Below, piece by piece: positions 54,070 to 63,635 of a stretch of DNA of 64,000 nucleotides (position 1 is the stretch's first letter; each line of letters starts with the position of its first letter). This stretch comes from Tricholoma matsutake. Taxonomy: Eukaryota; Basidiomycota; Agaricomycetes; Agaricales; Tricholomataceae. The stretch lies in assembly GCA_026075535.2 (NCBI GenBank), contig AP026548.1:9796001-9860000 (forward strand). Reading direction: 5' to 3'. The notes under the pieces were generated by a model. The model was not told the DNA's origin and did no database searches. It was given only the letters and a program-made list of their open reading frames with translations. A program made the position numbers and the translations under genes.

Positions 54070-55617
54070 TCAGATGTATCCTTTCTGCAGGCTTTCATCA
54101 AGAAACTCATTGAGTTTCTTCTGTTCTGCTGGCAACAACGGGTAAACCCTGCAATCCTTTGCTGCAAATTCCGGTTTCAGTTTGATCGCGTGATCCCAGG
54201 GTCTTGATTCTGGGAATCGTTCCGATGCTTCCTTTTCGAATATCCGTCGGTACTCCTTGTACTGTTTGGGGAGTAGTTCATCTAGGGTCTTCTGTTTGGG
54301 GTCTCCTTCCTTCTTGTGTGTCAGGTGTTGAGAGACCAATGTCTTTGCCCTAATCCAGATATTTTGTCCATAAACATATTGCAGTGATCCTTTTGCCTTT
54401 ACGATCTGAGAGATTGTCTTCATCGTCTGAGAATATCCATATCTTGCCTCATCATACTCCTCTGTCAGCGGTGTCCTAGCTGGTTCAAATATTCCAATGA
54501 CGGGTTCTCCTCAGATGTAGGCGACCAGTAGCTCATCGTCTTCAATCTATAGTTTGGGTGTCTCTTTCGGTTGTTCCATTGCCTGTTCCGTTGCCTGTTC
54601 ATGGTTTGCCTGTGCTGGGTTTTCCTTCCCAGTGTCTTCTTCGTCTTGCGGCCCAATGGGTTCTGCATTCTGAAGAGTCGTGATCATGATCTCTTCATCG
54701 TCTATTTCTTCAATTGTTGCTTTTCTTGTCTTGACAGGCATCTTGCTTCTTCTTGGTTCAGCATGGAGGGCTCCCCCCATCAATCTTGCCTTGGCAACAA
54801 TTCTTCGGCAATCCATTTGCCATTCTTCGTTCGTCGGTTTCTCTTTCTTCAGGGTAATCTTTTCCCTCTGTTTCCTGACTATTCAGGCCAATGCCAGTTG
54901 TCTTTCTTCTTTCTTGGTGGCCAGTTTCTCCAGTTCTCTGGTGGCCAGCCTTTTCCACTGTGCTCATTCTTCCTCAGCAGCTTTCTTCTTGAGGGTGAGC
55001 TTCTCTTGGTCTCTAGCAATGATGCCTTGGCACCATGCCTGTCGTTCTTCCTTCGTCATGTCTAAGGGGTTCTTCTTCCTTTCGGTTCCCCTCTGGCACC
55101 ATGATAGGTACCCTTCGTTGGGTTTCTCAGTTTGCACCCTTCCGATAAGGGTTCTTCCTTTCCTGTATGAGAACTCTGGGTAAGTCTTGTCCTTCATTCT
55201 GAACTGGAAGGTTCCGATCTTCCAGTCGATCACTGGGTTGATTTTTCTGAGCCATGGTAGACCTAGGATGATTGATTCGCTTCCCAATCATGCAATGAGG
55301 AATGTCATTGGGAAAGTCCTTCCGTTGATCATTAAGAGTCCTCTGGCATAGTGGGAGATTTCCCCCCTCTTGTTTGGGGTTCCATCCACGTTCTTGACTC
55401 TGATTATCTTCTCCAGGGGGCACAATTCAAATCCACTGCTTTCTGTGAATTCATGGCTCATGAATATCCCTCCCGCTCCTGAGTTGAGTAGGGCTTTGGT
55501 TTTGATGTCTTTTCCTCTGCCTGTCCCTGCCACTTTGACATCTAAACGCATAGATTGATTTTTCAAAGTGGCCAGTAGTACAGAGCAGATGGAAAGTTTG
55601 GTGGTACCTGGCATCAA
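54070..55617 (-). pseudogene. Gypsy III protease region and RT start
   Basis: The aspartic protease at 55617-55288 reads ALLNSGAGGIFMSHEF, so the catalytic Asp is Asn, and it continues to ESIILGLPWLRKINP. A charged linker of Lys/Glu-rich repeats (55000-54550) leads to the RT start at 54423-54070 (YKEYRRIFEKEASERFPESR, PLLPAEQKKLNEFLDESLQK). Several stops separate these pieces. Confidence 0.75.
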
Positions 55618-55631
55618 GGCAGGCCACCTCT

Positions 55632-56483
55632 TTAAAAACCCTCATCCTCAATTGTGGTGAGAGCTTCTTTCTTTTCTTCTTCATCTAGTTCTCCTACGAT
55701 TGCTCGGATCCTTGAGTAGGCTTCCTTTCCTTTATTCTTTGGGGATGGCCAGTCCTCGGTCCTCTTTTCCCCTTTCTTGTGTTCAGTTGCTCTGTGTCTG
55801 GGCTGGTGGCACACAAAGCACAACCCTTTCTTCATGTGTTCGATCTTCTACCGATAGGAGAGTCAGTTGATCTTGAGTGGGGTCTCTTTTGCTTTAGAGC
55901 TTGGTAGCTTCCTCATCAAAGCCTCCTGCAGCTTTCCTGTTATGCCTTTTGCTCTCCTCCACTGTCCATCGTACTTGGAGGCGGCATTGATCATTCCTTC
56001 CAAGGTCATCGGGATTGTTTCCATATTGAATACTCTTTTGAGGAGCTTGGGGTTCAACCCATCCATAAAGAGTTCAATGAGGGCGGTGTCATCATTGATT
56101 CCCGCCTTCTCTCACAGGATTCGGAACTGCGCTATGTAGTCCTCCAGGTCCTGTTCCTGCTTCAATGTTTTCATTTCTGTCCTGGCTCTGCCAGCTTTGT
56201 TGATTGGTGTGAATGCTATCTTGAGCGCTGCTTCAAAGGCTGACCATGCTCCTAGGTCTTCCTTCTCTGCCCATGTCTGTGCCCAGGGCACGGCAGTTCC
56301 TCTGTTCATAAATGACAATGCAAAGATGATTTTCTTCTCGTCAGTGTCGTAGATTCCATGGTTCACTCTCAAATAGAGTTTCACTTCTTGTAAGAACTTT
56401 GCAGTTCTCGTTCGGTCCCCTCTGAAGTCAGAGGGGGTTCGGATTCTAATCTCCTTGGTCGATGCGGTGGGTTCGGTAGACAT
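55632..56483 (-). pseudogene. Gypsy III gag
   Basis: From MSTEPTASTKEIRIRTPSDF the gag domain follows (FLQEVKLYLRVNHGIYDTDE, KKIIFALSFMN, AFEAALKIAFTPINKAGRAR, DLEDYIAQFRIL). After a stop comes LIELFMDGLNPKLLKRVF. The zinc knuckle reads CFVCHQPRHRATEH, with His in place of the last Cys. Two further stops follow. A short N-terminal frame lies at 56720-56517. Confidence 0.8.
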
Positions 56484-56756
56484 GTTGGTGTTGTTGTTGG
56501 ATAGGGAGAATGGATCTCATTCTGGGGTTTCTTCTTTATCGGAAGATCTAAAGTCCTCTTTGTTGAGGTATCGGGGTTCTTCGTCAGTGGTTCTCCTTGA
56601 GAACCACTTTTGTGCTGGTTCCGAGTATCGTACTAGTCGACCCTGGTATCTATACCACGGGGTTCTTCCTGATGATGATGCTCCAGTTGGAGGTCTTTCT
56701 GGGCTTTGTTGTGTCTGCACCTAGGTAGGTGGACTTCGTAGATCAGCTTGACCTTT

Positions 56757-57433
56757 TGTTAAGACTATTGGTCTTTAACTCAGCCTTGGCTTCATATGTC
56801 ACAGTTGGAGGCTTTCCAACTGTCTCGGTATCACACTAGGAGACTTTCCTAGTGTATCGGGATTCCTGCCTTCACTTGGGTACTTCCTCAAGTTGTCATG
56901 GCTATCCATACTCAGAGGCTTTCTGAGTAGACCATCAGTTTGTGTATCACAGTTGGAGGCTTTCCAACTGTCAAGTTCGAGTTATCACAGCTAGGGGCTT
57001 CCTAAGCTGTCGAGTGTTCTGGTTGAGTCTAAGACCGTTGATTGAATTAGGTCAAGCTAAGGAATACAGGCAGTATTACTGTAGCTTATATACAGTTCAG
57101 AGAATGTCTATCGTCCAATCGGAGTAGGAGATCCTTGTCAAGTAAATATAGAAGGGACAATAGAACAGTAAGCCTCATGCCTAGCATGAGGAGTCCGATG
57201 TCACGGAGTGCTGTGGCGCAGCATGTCGATCATGAGAGTCCGACGTCACGGACCTCATGTTAGGAGGCTGTCATATCACAGCATGTATGGGAGTGGGTTC
57301 GGGTGCATGGAGTCACCATGCATCAAAGCATCTCCCATTGGAAGTGAGTCGAGTCGAATGAGAAAATTAAAGTACCCGGTCTTGCCGGCGTACGTCTGGT
57401 CATCGTGGGTTACAATAACAGAGAATCGTAACA
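56757..57433 (-). repeat. 5' LTR of gypsy III
   Basis: It is 677 bp and nearly identical to the left LTR outside the hairpin-unit expansion. The presumed primer-binding region, on minus just inside, reads AAAGGTCAAGCTGATC. Confidence 0.8.
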
Positions 57434-57438
57434 TAAAT

Positions 57439-57875
57439 TCTATACTTGTGGATAGATGATGTAATTCCCCGTCATTCGGTCCAATTTCTAAGCAATTCCA
57501 TCAAGGTCTGACTGAGATATGGTTAAAACAGAAAGGACATGCATTCAAGTTGCAGTTTATAGTTTGTAGTTTGTAATTTGTAGTTGCAACTCAATGAGGC
57601 TGTTAAATAAATGAAATCACATGGGACAAATGGCTAGGTGTGTTACCTTTATGTTTCTTATGTCATATAGCTATCCACAAAATTTTTATAGCTCAGGTAA
57701 TAAGCAATCCAATCAAAGTGATTCTGGTATGACAGAATACTCATACTAAAATGTTTTTGGTCATATCTCAACCAATTCTCAACCATTTTTGATGATCCAG
57801 AGACCGACAATAAAGTGAATATATGTGAAAGTATTGTCCAATACACATTTTAACAAAAGACAGGTTGCAACTGGT
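57439..57875 (+). repeat. AACTGG-rich element copy 6, right part
   Basis: It is collinear with 31190-31625 and ends GGTTGCAACTGGTTTTAACCA. Together with 51024-51260 it gives an element of about 670 bp. Confidence 0.6.
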
Positions 57876-58059
57876 TTTAACCATAAATTTTATGTTGCCT
57901 TACATCCTTCGCTGCAGCATTGAATTTTATATGTTCTAGGTCAGCCGATTTTATTGTGGATTGGCTAATGTGCATACCTTCTCATAGTGAACAAATTAAC
58001 AAGATGTTCGCTTGGAGTCTTTCTCATATAGGATGTGTTCTTATTTCATCTCATGATCT

Positions 58060-58400
58060 TTCAATGACATGGACAATGATGATGGGAATGATAGGAAGAA
58101 TGAGGACCAGGAAATGCAGGGAGGAGCACAACAACGATGCAGACCCAGCACCCATCCCCACCGCTACAAGCTACTGCTTGCAGGGTGGACTACAGTTGCT
58201 ACAGATGATGACAACAACAACACAAGGAAAAGGAAACTGAGCACTGACCAGGGGATGACCAGGGACGACCAGGGTGGCAAGGCCAGAACGAGCAGCTCAA
58301 CAGACCCCACAACGACAGGGATGGTTATGACACAGGGCGACAAGTGCTGCAAAAATGACAAGGCTGACAACTACCAAAACTAGGACAGGGACCAGGCAAC
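58060..58400 (+). repeat. Hairpin unit fragment with low-complexity sequence
   Basis: A hairpin CCACCGCTACAAGC / GCTTGCAGGGTGG lies at about 58160-58190, with the same outer CCACC/GGTGG arms as copy h. It is preceded by GATGATGGGAATGATAGG-type and followed by ACGACCAGGG-type runs. No intron was seen here. Confidence 0.45.
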
Positions 58401-58812
58401 AATGTGGAGGACAGGGACAACAACAACAATGAATGAAGCAGAATGAACAACAAACAATGAGGGGAAATGAGCAGGGCAAATAACTCACATTTTTCACAAG
58501 GGAAGTTTTTTTGTTTTCTATTGTTCATTATTTTGTAGTCCCTCACTGCGTGCAAGGACAGTTAGTTATGTTATCTCAATGAAAATCCCCAACATTTGTA
58601 TCATCCCCCCTCGCATTATTCAAATAAACAAAAATGAAAAACACTCTAGGATTCTCATTGCTGCATTGTTTACTACACTACTGGAACATTATATTGTATA
58701 TATTATTTAGTTGTTTAGCCAACCAAGCTGTCTAGCATAGAGCAATGAATATCAATGAATACCTGACCTGACATGGCCTTTCATCTTGTCTTGCCGTTGA
58801 ACAAAGGACAAA

Positions 58813-59193
58813 GAATAGGGTTGTTCATGGTAGCCATTCTTGGGCCATTTTTGGTTCATTTTCAAACTCATTTTTGGCCCATTTTTGTGTATTTGGCAGA
58901 GGAACAAACAAAAGGGAACAAAAAATGGAATGGAAAATGACATGAAAAATGGTTACCGTGAACACCCTGGGAAGGAAATTTTAGAAAAATGGAGCAAAAA
59001 TGCATTTTTCTTGCCAGGCACCATGCTAAAAGATCATTTTTCATTTCCCTTTTTACAAAAGCAAGGGTAGGGTTCCATTTTACATTCATTTTACATTCAT
59101 TCTCAGTTCCATTCTTGAGAAAAATGGAATAAAAATGAAATAGAAAATGATTGAAAAATGAACCACAAATGCCAACCGTGAACAACCCTAATA
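58813..59193. mobile_element. MITE of the TAGGGTTGTTCAC family, copy 3 (composite)
   Basis: The left end is TAGGGTTGTTCATGGTAGCC and the right end GCCAACCGTGAACAACCCTA, a long terminal inverted repeat with TA at both edges. Another right-end-like phrase, GGTTACCGTGAACACCCTGG, occurs inside at about 58953, so two copies may be nested or joined. The frames on both strands are made of Met/Lys/Phe from ATTTT/AAAATGG words. Confidence 0.65.
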
Positions 59194-59406
59194 TGAGTCA
59201 ACAAAGAACAACGAGTATTTAAATTGCCTCTCCCACTGTGCTGTTGCTATATCTCTTGATGGTTGTCAACTGTCAACTGTACCCAAATCCCAGCTCTCTC
59301 AAAGTAATGGCACACACTTTGCCTTCTTTTCCCCTTGTAAGTCTCTTGGTGTTTTGACCTGGCAACAAATCATAATCATTCTTCCCTTTTGTCCTAGCTA
59401 GGACAT

Positions 59407-59790
59407 TTGGGATCCATCCAAATTTTATACCTCCCCGCCTCTGACAGGCCACACCCCAAATTTACCAGTATCAGTGCCCTAGTGCCAGCTGAAGGCGTGG
59501 ATAGAATCCCATTTGCTTCCAGTGTACTGCAAGGCCACCCAACAATCCCTATCTGCAACACCATTGTTGTGCTCAACCATGATGGCAAGAATTATGCCTT
59601 CATCCTTTCTTATCAGTATCATCCTGTTTTTATAAGGAATAACGCTTTGCAATCCCTTGATTCCCAAGTTATATGATTCAGAGACATGATAGTTTGTAAA
59701 ATGGGCATGGTGGAAGAACACGTGGCAGGATACCCAAGCTTAGCAGTTTGCGGTAACCAGGTATATAATCATTGTGGCTAAGGAAGTATA
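59407..59790 (+). pseudogene. Unnamed basidiomycete family, copy 1
   Basis: The plus-strand frame contains VDRIPFASSVLQGHPTIPIC, TIVVLNHDGKNYAFILSY and RNNALQSL. A TGA stands where Trp is likely, followed by FRDMIVCKMG and EEHVAGYPSL. The pattern RIP-x4-VLxGHPxIPI recurs at 62127-62230. A weaker form is found on minus at 61050-60770, where the end W-H-G-E-L-L-V-I-K-K-G corresponds to W-F-R-D-M-I-V-C-K-M-G. I know of no function. Confidence 0.45.
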
Positions 59791-59835
59791 ATCCTCACCC
59801 TTCATCCAGCTTCCTCACTGATGTGCATCACTCGA

Positions 59836-60413
59836 TCATCGTGTCGAATTATGGACAAAGCATGGTACAATTCCTGGGGGAGCTGTACTTTGATTTGAGT
59901 GAGGGCCCACTGTAGATTTATTAGAACTCACTTTCCACATGCACCCTCTACATCTGAGTTCTTTGACTAAATTCAAATTTCTGACACCCGGGACCATGAT
60001 GGCGGGCATCATGCCTATGGTTCTTCCTTTTCTTGTTTCAGGCATCATCTGAGAGTGCAACACAGTTACTGTGCAGTTCTGATGAGACCACATGGCATCA
60101 TTCCTTTTGCTCACATCGACATCTTTGCAGAATGCCTCCCAATTTTTCTGGATATATGGTAGCCCAATCGCAGTATAAGGAACTGGTTGCATACTTATAT
60201 CTCTTATGGCCAGAAATGTATCCGCGTGCTTCATTTCCCAGTGCATGAGTTGGATTGCCAAGGAATCGATGTCCAAGTCTTTTGTCTGCCCAACAGGTCC
60301 ACCAACGAGAATGAAACCCTTGTTATAGGGGATGATGTTGTAGAGAATATCAATGCTTCAAAGGTTCTCCTTAATAGATAATTTCGAGGACCACATTGGA
60401 AGACCCTTACCAT
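59836..60413. other. Ambiguous coding-like stretch
   Basis: Both strands have frames of moderate length: minus 60276-59836 (146 codons) and plus 60187-60381 with SYGQKCIRVLHFPVHELDCQ. I cannot decide which, if either, is a gene. The neighbourhood suggests further remains of the same unnamed family. Confidence 0.25.
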
Positions 60414-60741
60414 ACATTTTTGAGTGAGGCATGACCTCCTCGTTCCGTGGTGAAAGGATTTGTGAGCTGAATTTGGCCATATTCAAATATAGGGTGACTC
60501 AGATACACCATGAATTCAATGAACTCTTTCAATATTATGGGGCAAAGTGCTGAAAGGTCTGATCAAAGTGGTATGGAAAATCATACAGCAGCTTCCATGA
60601 TTGATTGCTGGCTACTCAACACTTTTGTCATAAATGATCTCAGAAGGATATTCAATTTCCCTGAAGCTCAGCGCCCTTTGGATAGCTTTCAATGATAGGT
60701 CGAGATACCTGGAAGAGAGCAACTGCCAGTGAAATACACTG

Positions 60742-61196
60742 TCAGATTGATGGTTGTAAGGCATACCTTGCTAATCTTTCTTTTGCCAGCCAAATCTCAC
60801 ATGCATCGAGTAATGACACATGCTGACTTCCCAACCCCTTTTTGATGACTAGTAGTTCTCCGTGCCAATTAGTGCCAGCTTGTACACTGTCGAGGCTGTT
60901 GTTCTGGGGCCATCTTGGGTCATAGCTGTGCGCCACCATGAACTTCATATGTTTTCCATGTTTGTCCATGAAGAACAGAGGGCAGAGATGGGTGTGAATG
61001 GCGGTATTGTTTGGCATGAGGATCTCTGGACAAATGGTGGTGGCAAACTTCTCTCTAGTGTCATGGCTTGTGTAACACAAAGAGTTACCAGAATGAAGGG
61101 AGACGTTTCAAGACCAATACACAGAAGTCTCTTTGGTTCTAGCATGGTAAGGCAGTAATCTGTACAGTGTGAAAGGGGAACACAACATTTAGCCAT
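60742..61196 (-). pseudogene. Unnamed basidiomycete family, copy 2
   Basis: The minus-strand frame contains FATTICPEILMPNNTAIHTH, FFMDKHGKHMKFMVAHSYDP, NNSLDSVQAGTNWHGELLVI and KKGLGSQHVSLLD. It aligns by eye with copy 1 over the segment from ..VLxGHP.. to ..V.KMG... It is shorter than a full gene, and the upstream 61196-61080 part is in another frame. Confidence 0.4.
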
Positions 61197-61911
61197 GTGG
61201 TGTAAATCTGCAAGTGAATTGTGTCCACATACAGGATAGCAGGTAGTAGCAGCATCGGAAAGACATGCGGGTGATGCCAGAGGTCATAGCTCCATGTAGT
61301 GGTATTTGGAGAGTGACTAGTAAGAGTATACCCATGAGAGGGGATGATGAAGATGTGCAGTGAAGTTCAGAGACAATGGCCTCAGGAAAATGAGTAGCTA
61401 GTGAAAAGAACAGTAAATGTCTACTAGATCACAGGATGCAAGTCAGATTTGTGGGCATCCACAGACGCACGGAAGAGGTGCTAAAAATGTCCGGCCAGAG
61501 AAGACCCAAGACCTCAAGATGCAGTATCTTGTTATGCCAGGACCATCGTCATTAACTTAATCAAAAAAAATCAACATTTACCATTTCATTAGGCATGTGA
61601 CATTAGAGGGGTCTAGATCTTGCTTGTCGCAATCGCAATTCATGCATAGATGCCTTTTCACCAAGGGTCACCGATACAACCACAACTATGAAGTCACAAA
61701 AAACAGCTCGGATTTCTCCAAAAGTGGACGAGCAATCTTTCACCCTTTGTCTTTATCGGCCGGATTTCGAACTTGAAGTCCTTGACCACGTGCCGATCCG
61801 AACAAAGACTGTCAGTATTTAAACTGTCCTTTCATACCTCCCTCCAAACTCAAACCATCACAAAGTGACATTTCCCACTTGCATTTGAGATCCATTACCT
61901 GTCGTATAGCT
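61197..61911. promoter_or_regulatory. Intergenic DNA with presumed promoter of the 61912 gene
   Basis: TATTTAAA at 61816-61823 lies about 90 bp before the ATG at 61912, and the 61830-61900 part is C/T-rich, as is common before basidiomycete starts. The remainder holds no recognised gene or repeat. Confidence 0.35.
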
Positions 61912-62291
61912 ATGAGCTCTGTTGCCTCCATTGAAGAAATAACTGATGACCTTGTCGATCCTGCTTCCTGCACATTGCCAGTGAGTTGCCTTGGGTATTC
62001 AGCTCCATCGCCACTCTTTCATCACAATGCATCTAGCAAGTAGATAGAGAAGTCAGATACATTCAGACATTATCCTTTCCGTCCAACAAACATTGCTCAA
62101 AGTTAGTAACCATGGCTGTCGTGCAGGATGGCTACAACAGGATCCCCATTGTCGCTACCATCCTCAAAGGACACCCCCACATCCCTATCAGGAAAACTAT
62201 CATCACACTAGAGTACTTTGGGGACTCTTTCTCCTTCTTACTGGCATTATGTTACAATGGTTGGGTCATCAGGTGCCCAGAGAAAGAATAA
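61912..62291 (+). CDS. Unnamed basidiomycete family, copy 3, truncated by integrase-core sequence
   Basis: Exon 1 (61912-61980) encodes MSSVASIEEITDDLVDPASC plus TLP. A GTGAGT donor and a GTGCAG acceptor remove 61981-62126, which is long for this window. Exon 2 encodes DGYNRIPIVATILKGHPHIP and TIITLEYFGDSFSFLLALCY, ending with a TAA at 62289-62291. The total is 77 residues. The family in copy 2 continues another 30-40 residues, so the end is missing. From 62292 the sequence is recognisable integrase-core coding sequence in another frame, which marks a junction. Confidence 0.45.
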
Positions 62292-63373
62292 GGGCATCAC
62301 TTCTTCGCATTGATCCAGTGCACCATGTCTTTGATTGCATACACATACACCACCGAGTTTATGGTGTTCCAGGGCCCAACTCACTGTGGCATCATGATGG
62401 GCAACATGGTAAGCTCAAATGATAGATCAATGAACCAGTTTAATTCAGTGACATATTCTAGGTCTTATCTGCTGGGGCACTGTGATCCATGGTTTCATTG
62501 ATGGTTACTCAAGACTGGTCACTGGGTTGCAAGCTAGCAACAATAACTCTGGGTCTACTGTCTTGCAGCTTTTTCTGGATGCATGTGGAGTTTATGATAT
62601 ACCATCACGTCTCCATGGAGATCATGGTCTAGAGAATTTGTTGGTTGCTGCATGGATGGAAGAATTCAGAGGCATATTGAGAGGTTCCTATATCTGGGGA
62701 AGGTTAGTGATCTTTTCAGATGGAGTTCTTGTTCTGAAATCAAATGAGCAGGAGTGTTCATAATGTGAGGATTGAAAGGCTGTGGGTAGATGTGACTGCC
62801 CAGGTTGGAGCAACATGGGTCAATCATTTTATGAGGCTGGAGATGAGCTTTGGCCTTGATATTAAGAATCTCCACCACATGTGGCTTCTCCAACATCGTT
62901 TCTTGCCCACAATCAACTCTATTCTGTCTTTTTTTGCTCAATCATGGAATGAGCACAAGATCGCAATCAGGGATGGACCAAACAGATCCCCTTCAGACAT
63001 GTTTGGATTTGACATGCTGGTGCATGGTGTTAGAGGAGATGTGCTGCCAGGAGATGATGATATGAATCAAGAAGAATTAGAGGTCTTTGGAGTTGATTGG
63101 GAGGCTCTCAGAGATGAGAATATACTGCAGTCCCAAAGACATAACAATGATATCCAAGAGCAGCCAGACACCTGGCTAGGGAGATCGGGTCCACCACCCA
63201 ACTTGAATGAGGTGGAGGTAAATGCTCCTGAGGCTCCACTGACATCTGTAGAAATTCAAAGCATTGACAATGCAGTGTCCTTGTGGGCAGGATTAGGAGA
63301 TGATAACAGTGTTACACAGATATGGATTAATGGGTTAGCTACTGCATGCAACCTTAGGCCTAGTCTATTCTAG
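62292..63373 (+). CDS. Integrase-core-domain protein, N-terminally truncated
   Basis: Three exons, 62292-62408, 62462-62702 and 62752-63373, are joined by 53- and 49-bp introns (GTAAGC...TTCTAG and GTTAGT...GAGCAG) that keep the frame. The exons hold ASLLRIDPVHHV and HRVYGVPGPNSLWHHDGQHG, then ICWGTVIHGFIDGYSRLVTG and SRLHGDHGLENLLVA, then SVHNVRIERLWVDV, WNEHKIAI and a C-terminal part with ELEVFGVDWEAL. The likely acidic triad is the Asp in HHDG, the Asp in GDHG and the Glu in RIERLW, all present. The protein ends at a natural stop (PSLF). The domain is a retroviral-integrase-like core that is repeated in many mushroom genomes. The start of the gene is missing. Confidence 0.7.
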
Positions 63374-63625
63374 CAATTTTGTTTTAATAGGGGTTTGTCT
63401 TTTGTTAGGTCAAGGAGTACTTATTCTGCAATGTACATCAAGACACCCTAAGCCTCAAGATAGCATAGCACCATCCGCAATACATGTCCAAATCTGCATG
63501 AATGCCTGAGAACCTCATGAATGAAACCCTTGTGAATCAGAAATGGCTAAGGGAAGTCTGATGCAAAGGTATAGATACCTGCACATTATGCAAATGGGAG
63601 GCCCTGGTAGTAAGGAAAATGATAG
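63374..63625. other. Intergenic DNA
   Basis: This lies between the integrase-core stop and the end of the right-edge minus-strand gene. No clear signal was seen. Confidence 0.35.
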
Positions 63626-63635
63626 TGCTGGCATT

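Larger units (their letters stand above)
51261..57433 (-). mobile_element. Gypsy retrotransposon III (chromodomain type), full length with internal deletion
   Basis: The LTRs at 51261-52116 (856 bp) and 56757-57433 (677 bp) both read, on plus, TGTTAAGACTATTGG...GTAACA. The exact 5-bp target duplication TAAAT is at 51256-51260 and 57434-57438. The coding strand is minus, so the right LTR is the 5' one. Order on minus: gag, protease, shortened RT, integrase, chromodomain, a short membrane-peptide frame, polypurine tract (GATAGAGAGAGGG), 3' LTR. Several stops and frame changes make this copy non-autonomous. Confidence 0.9.

Noticed and set aside
52612..55183. Plus-strand frames such as 54571-55065 and 54680-55183
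   Set aside because: They are antisense to the Lys/Glu-rich linker of gypsy III and read as Phe/Ser/Leu-rich translations of it.
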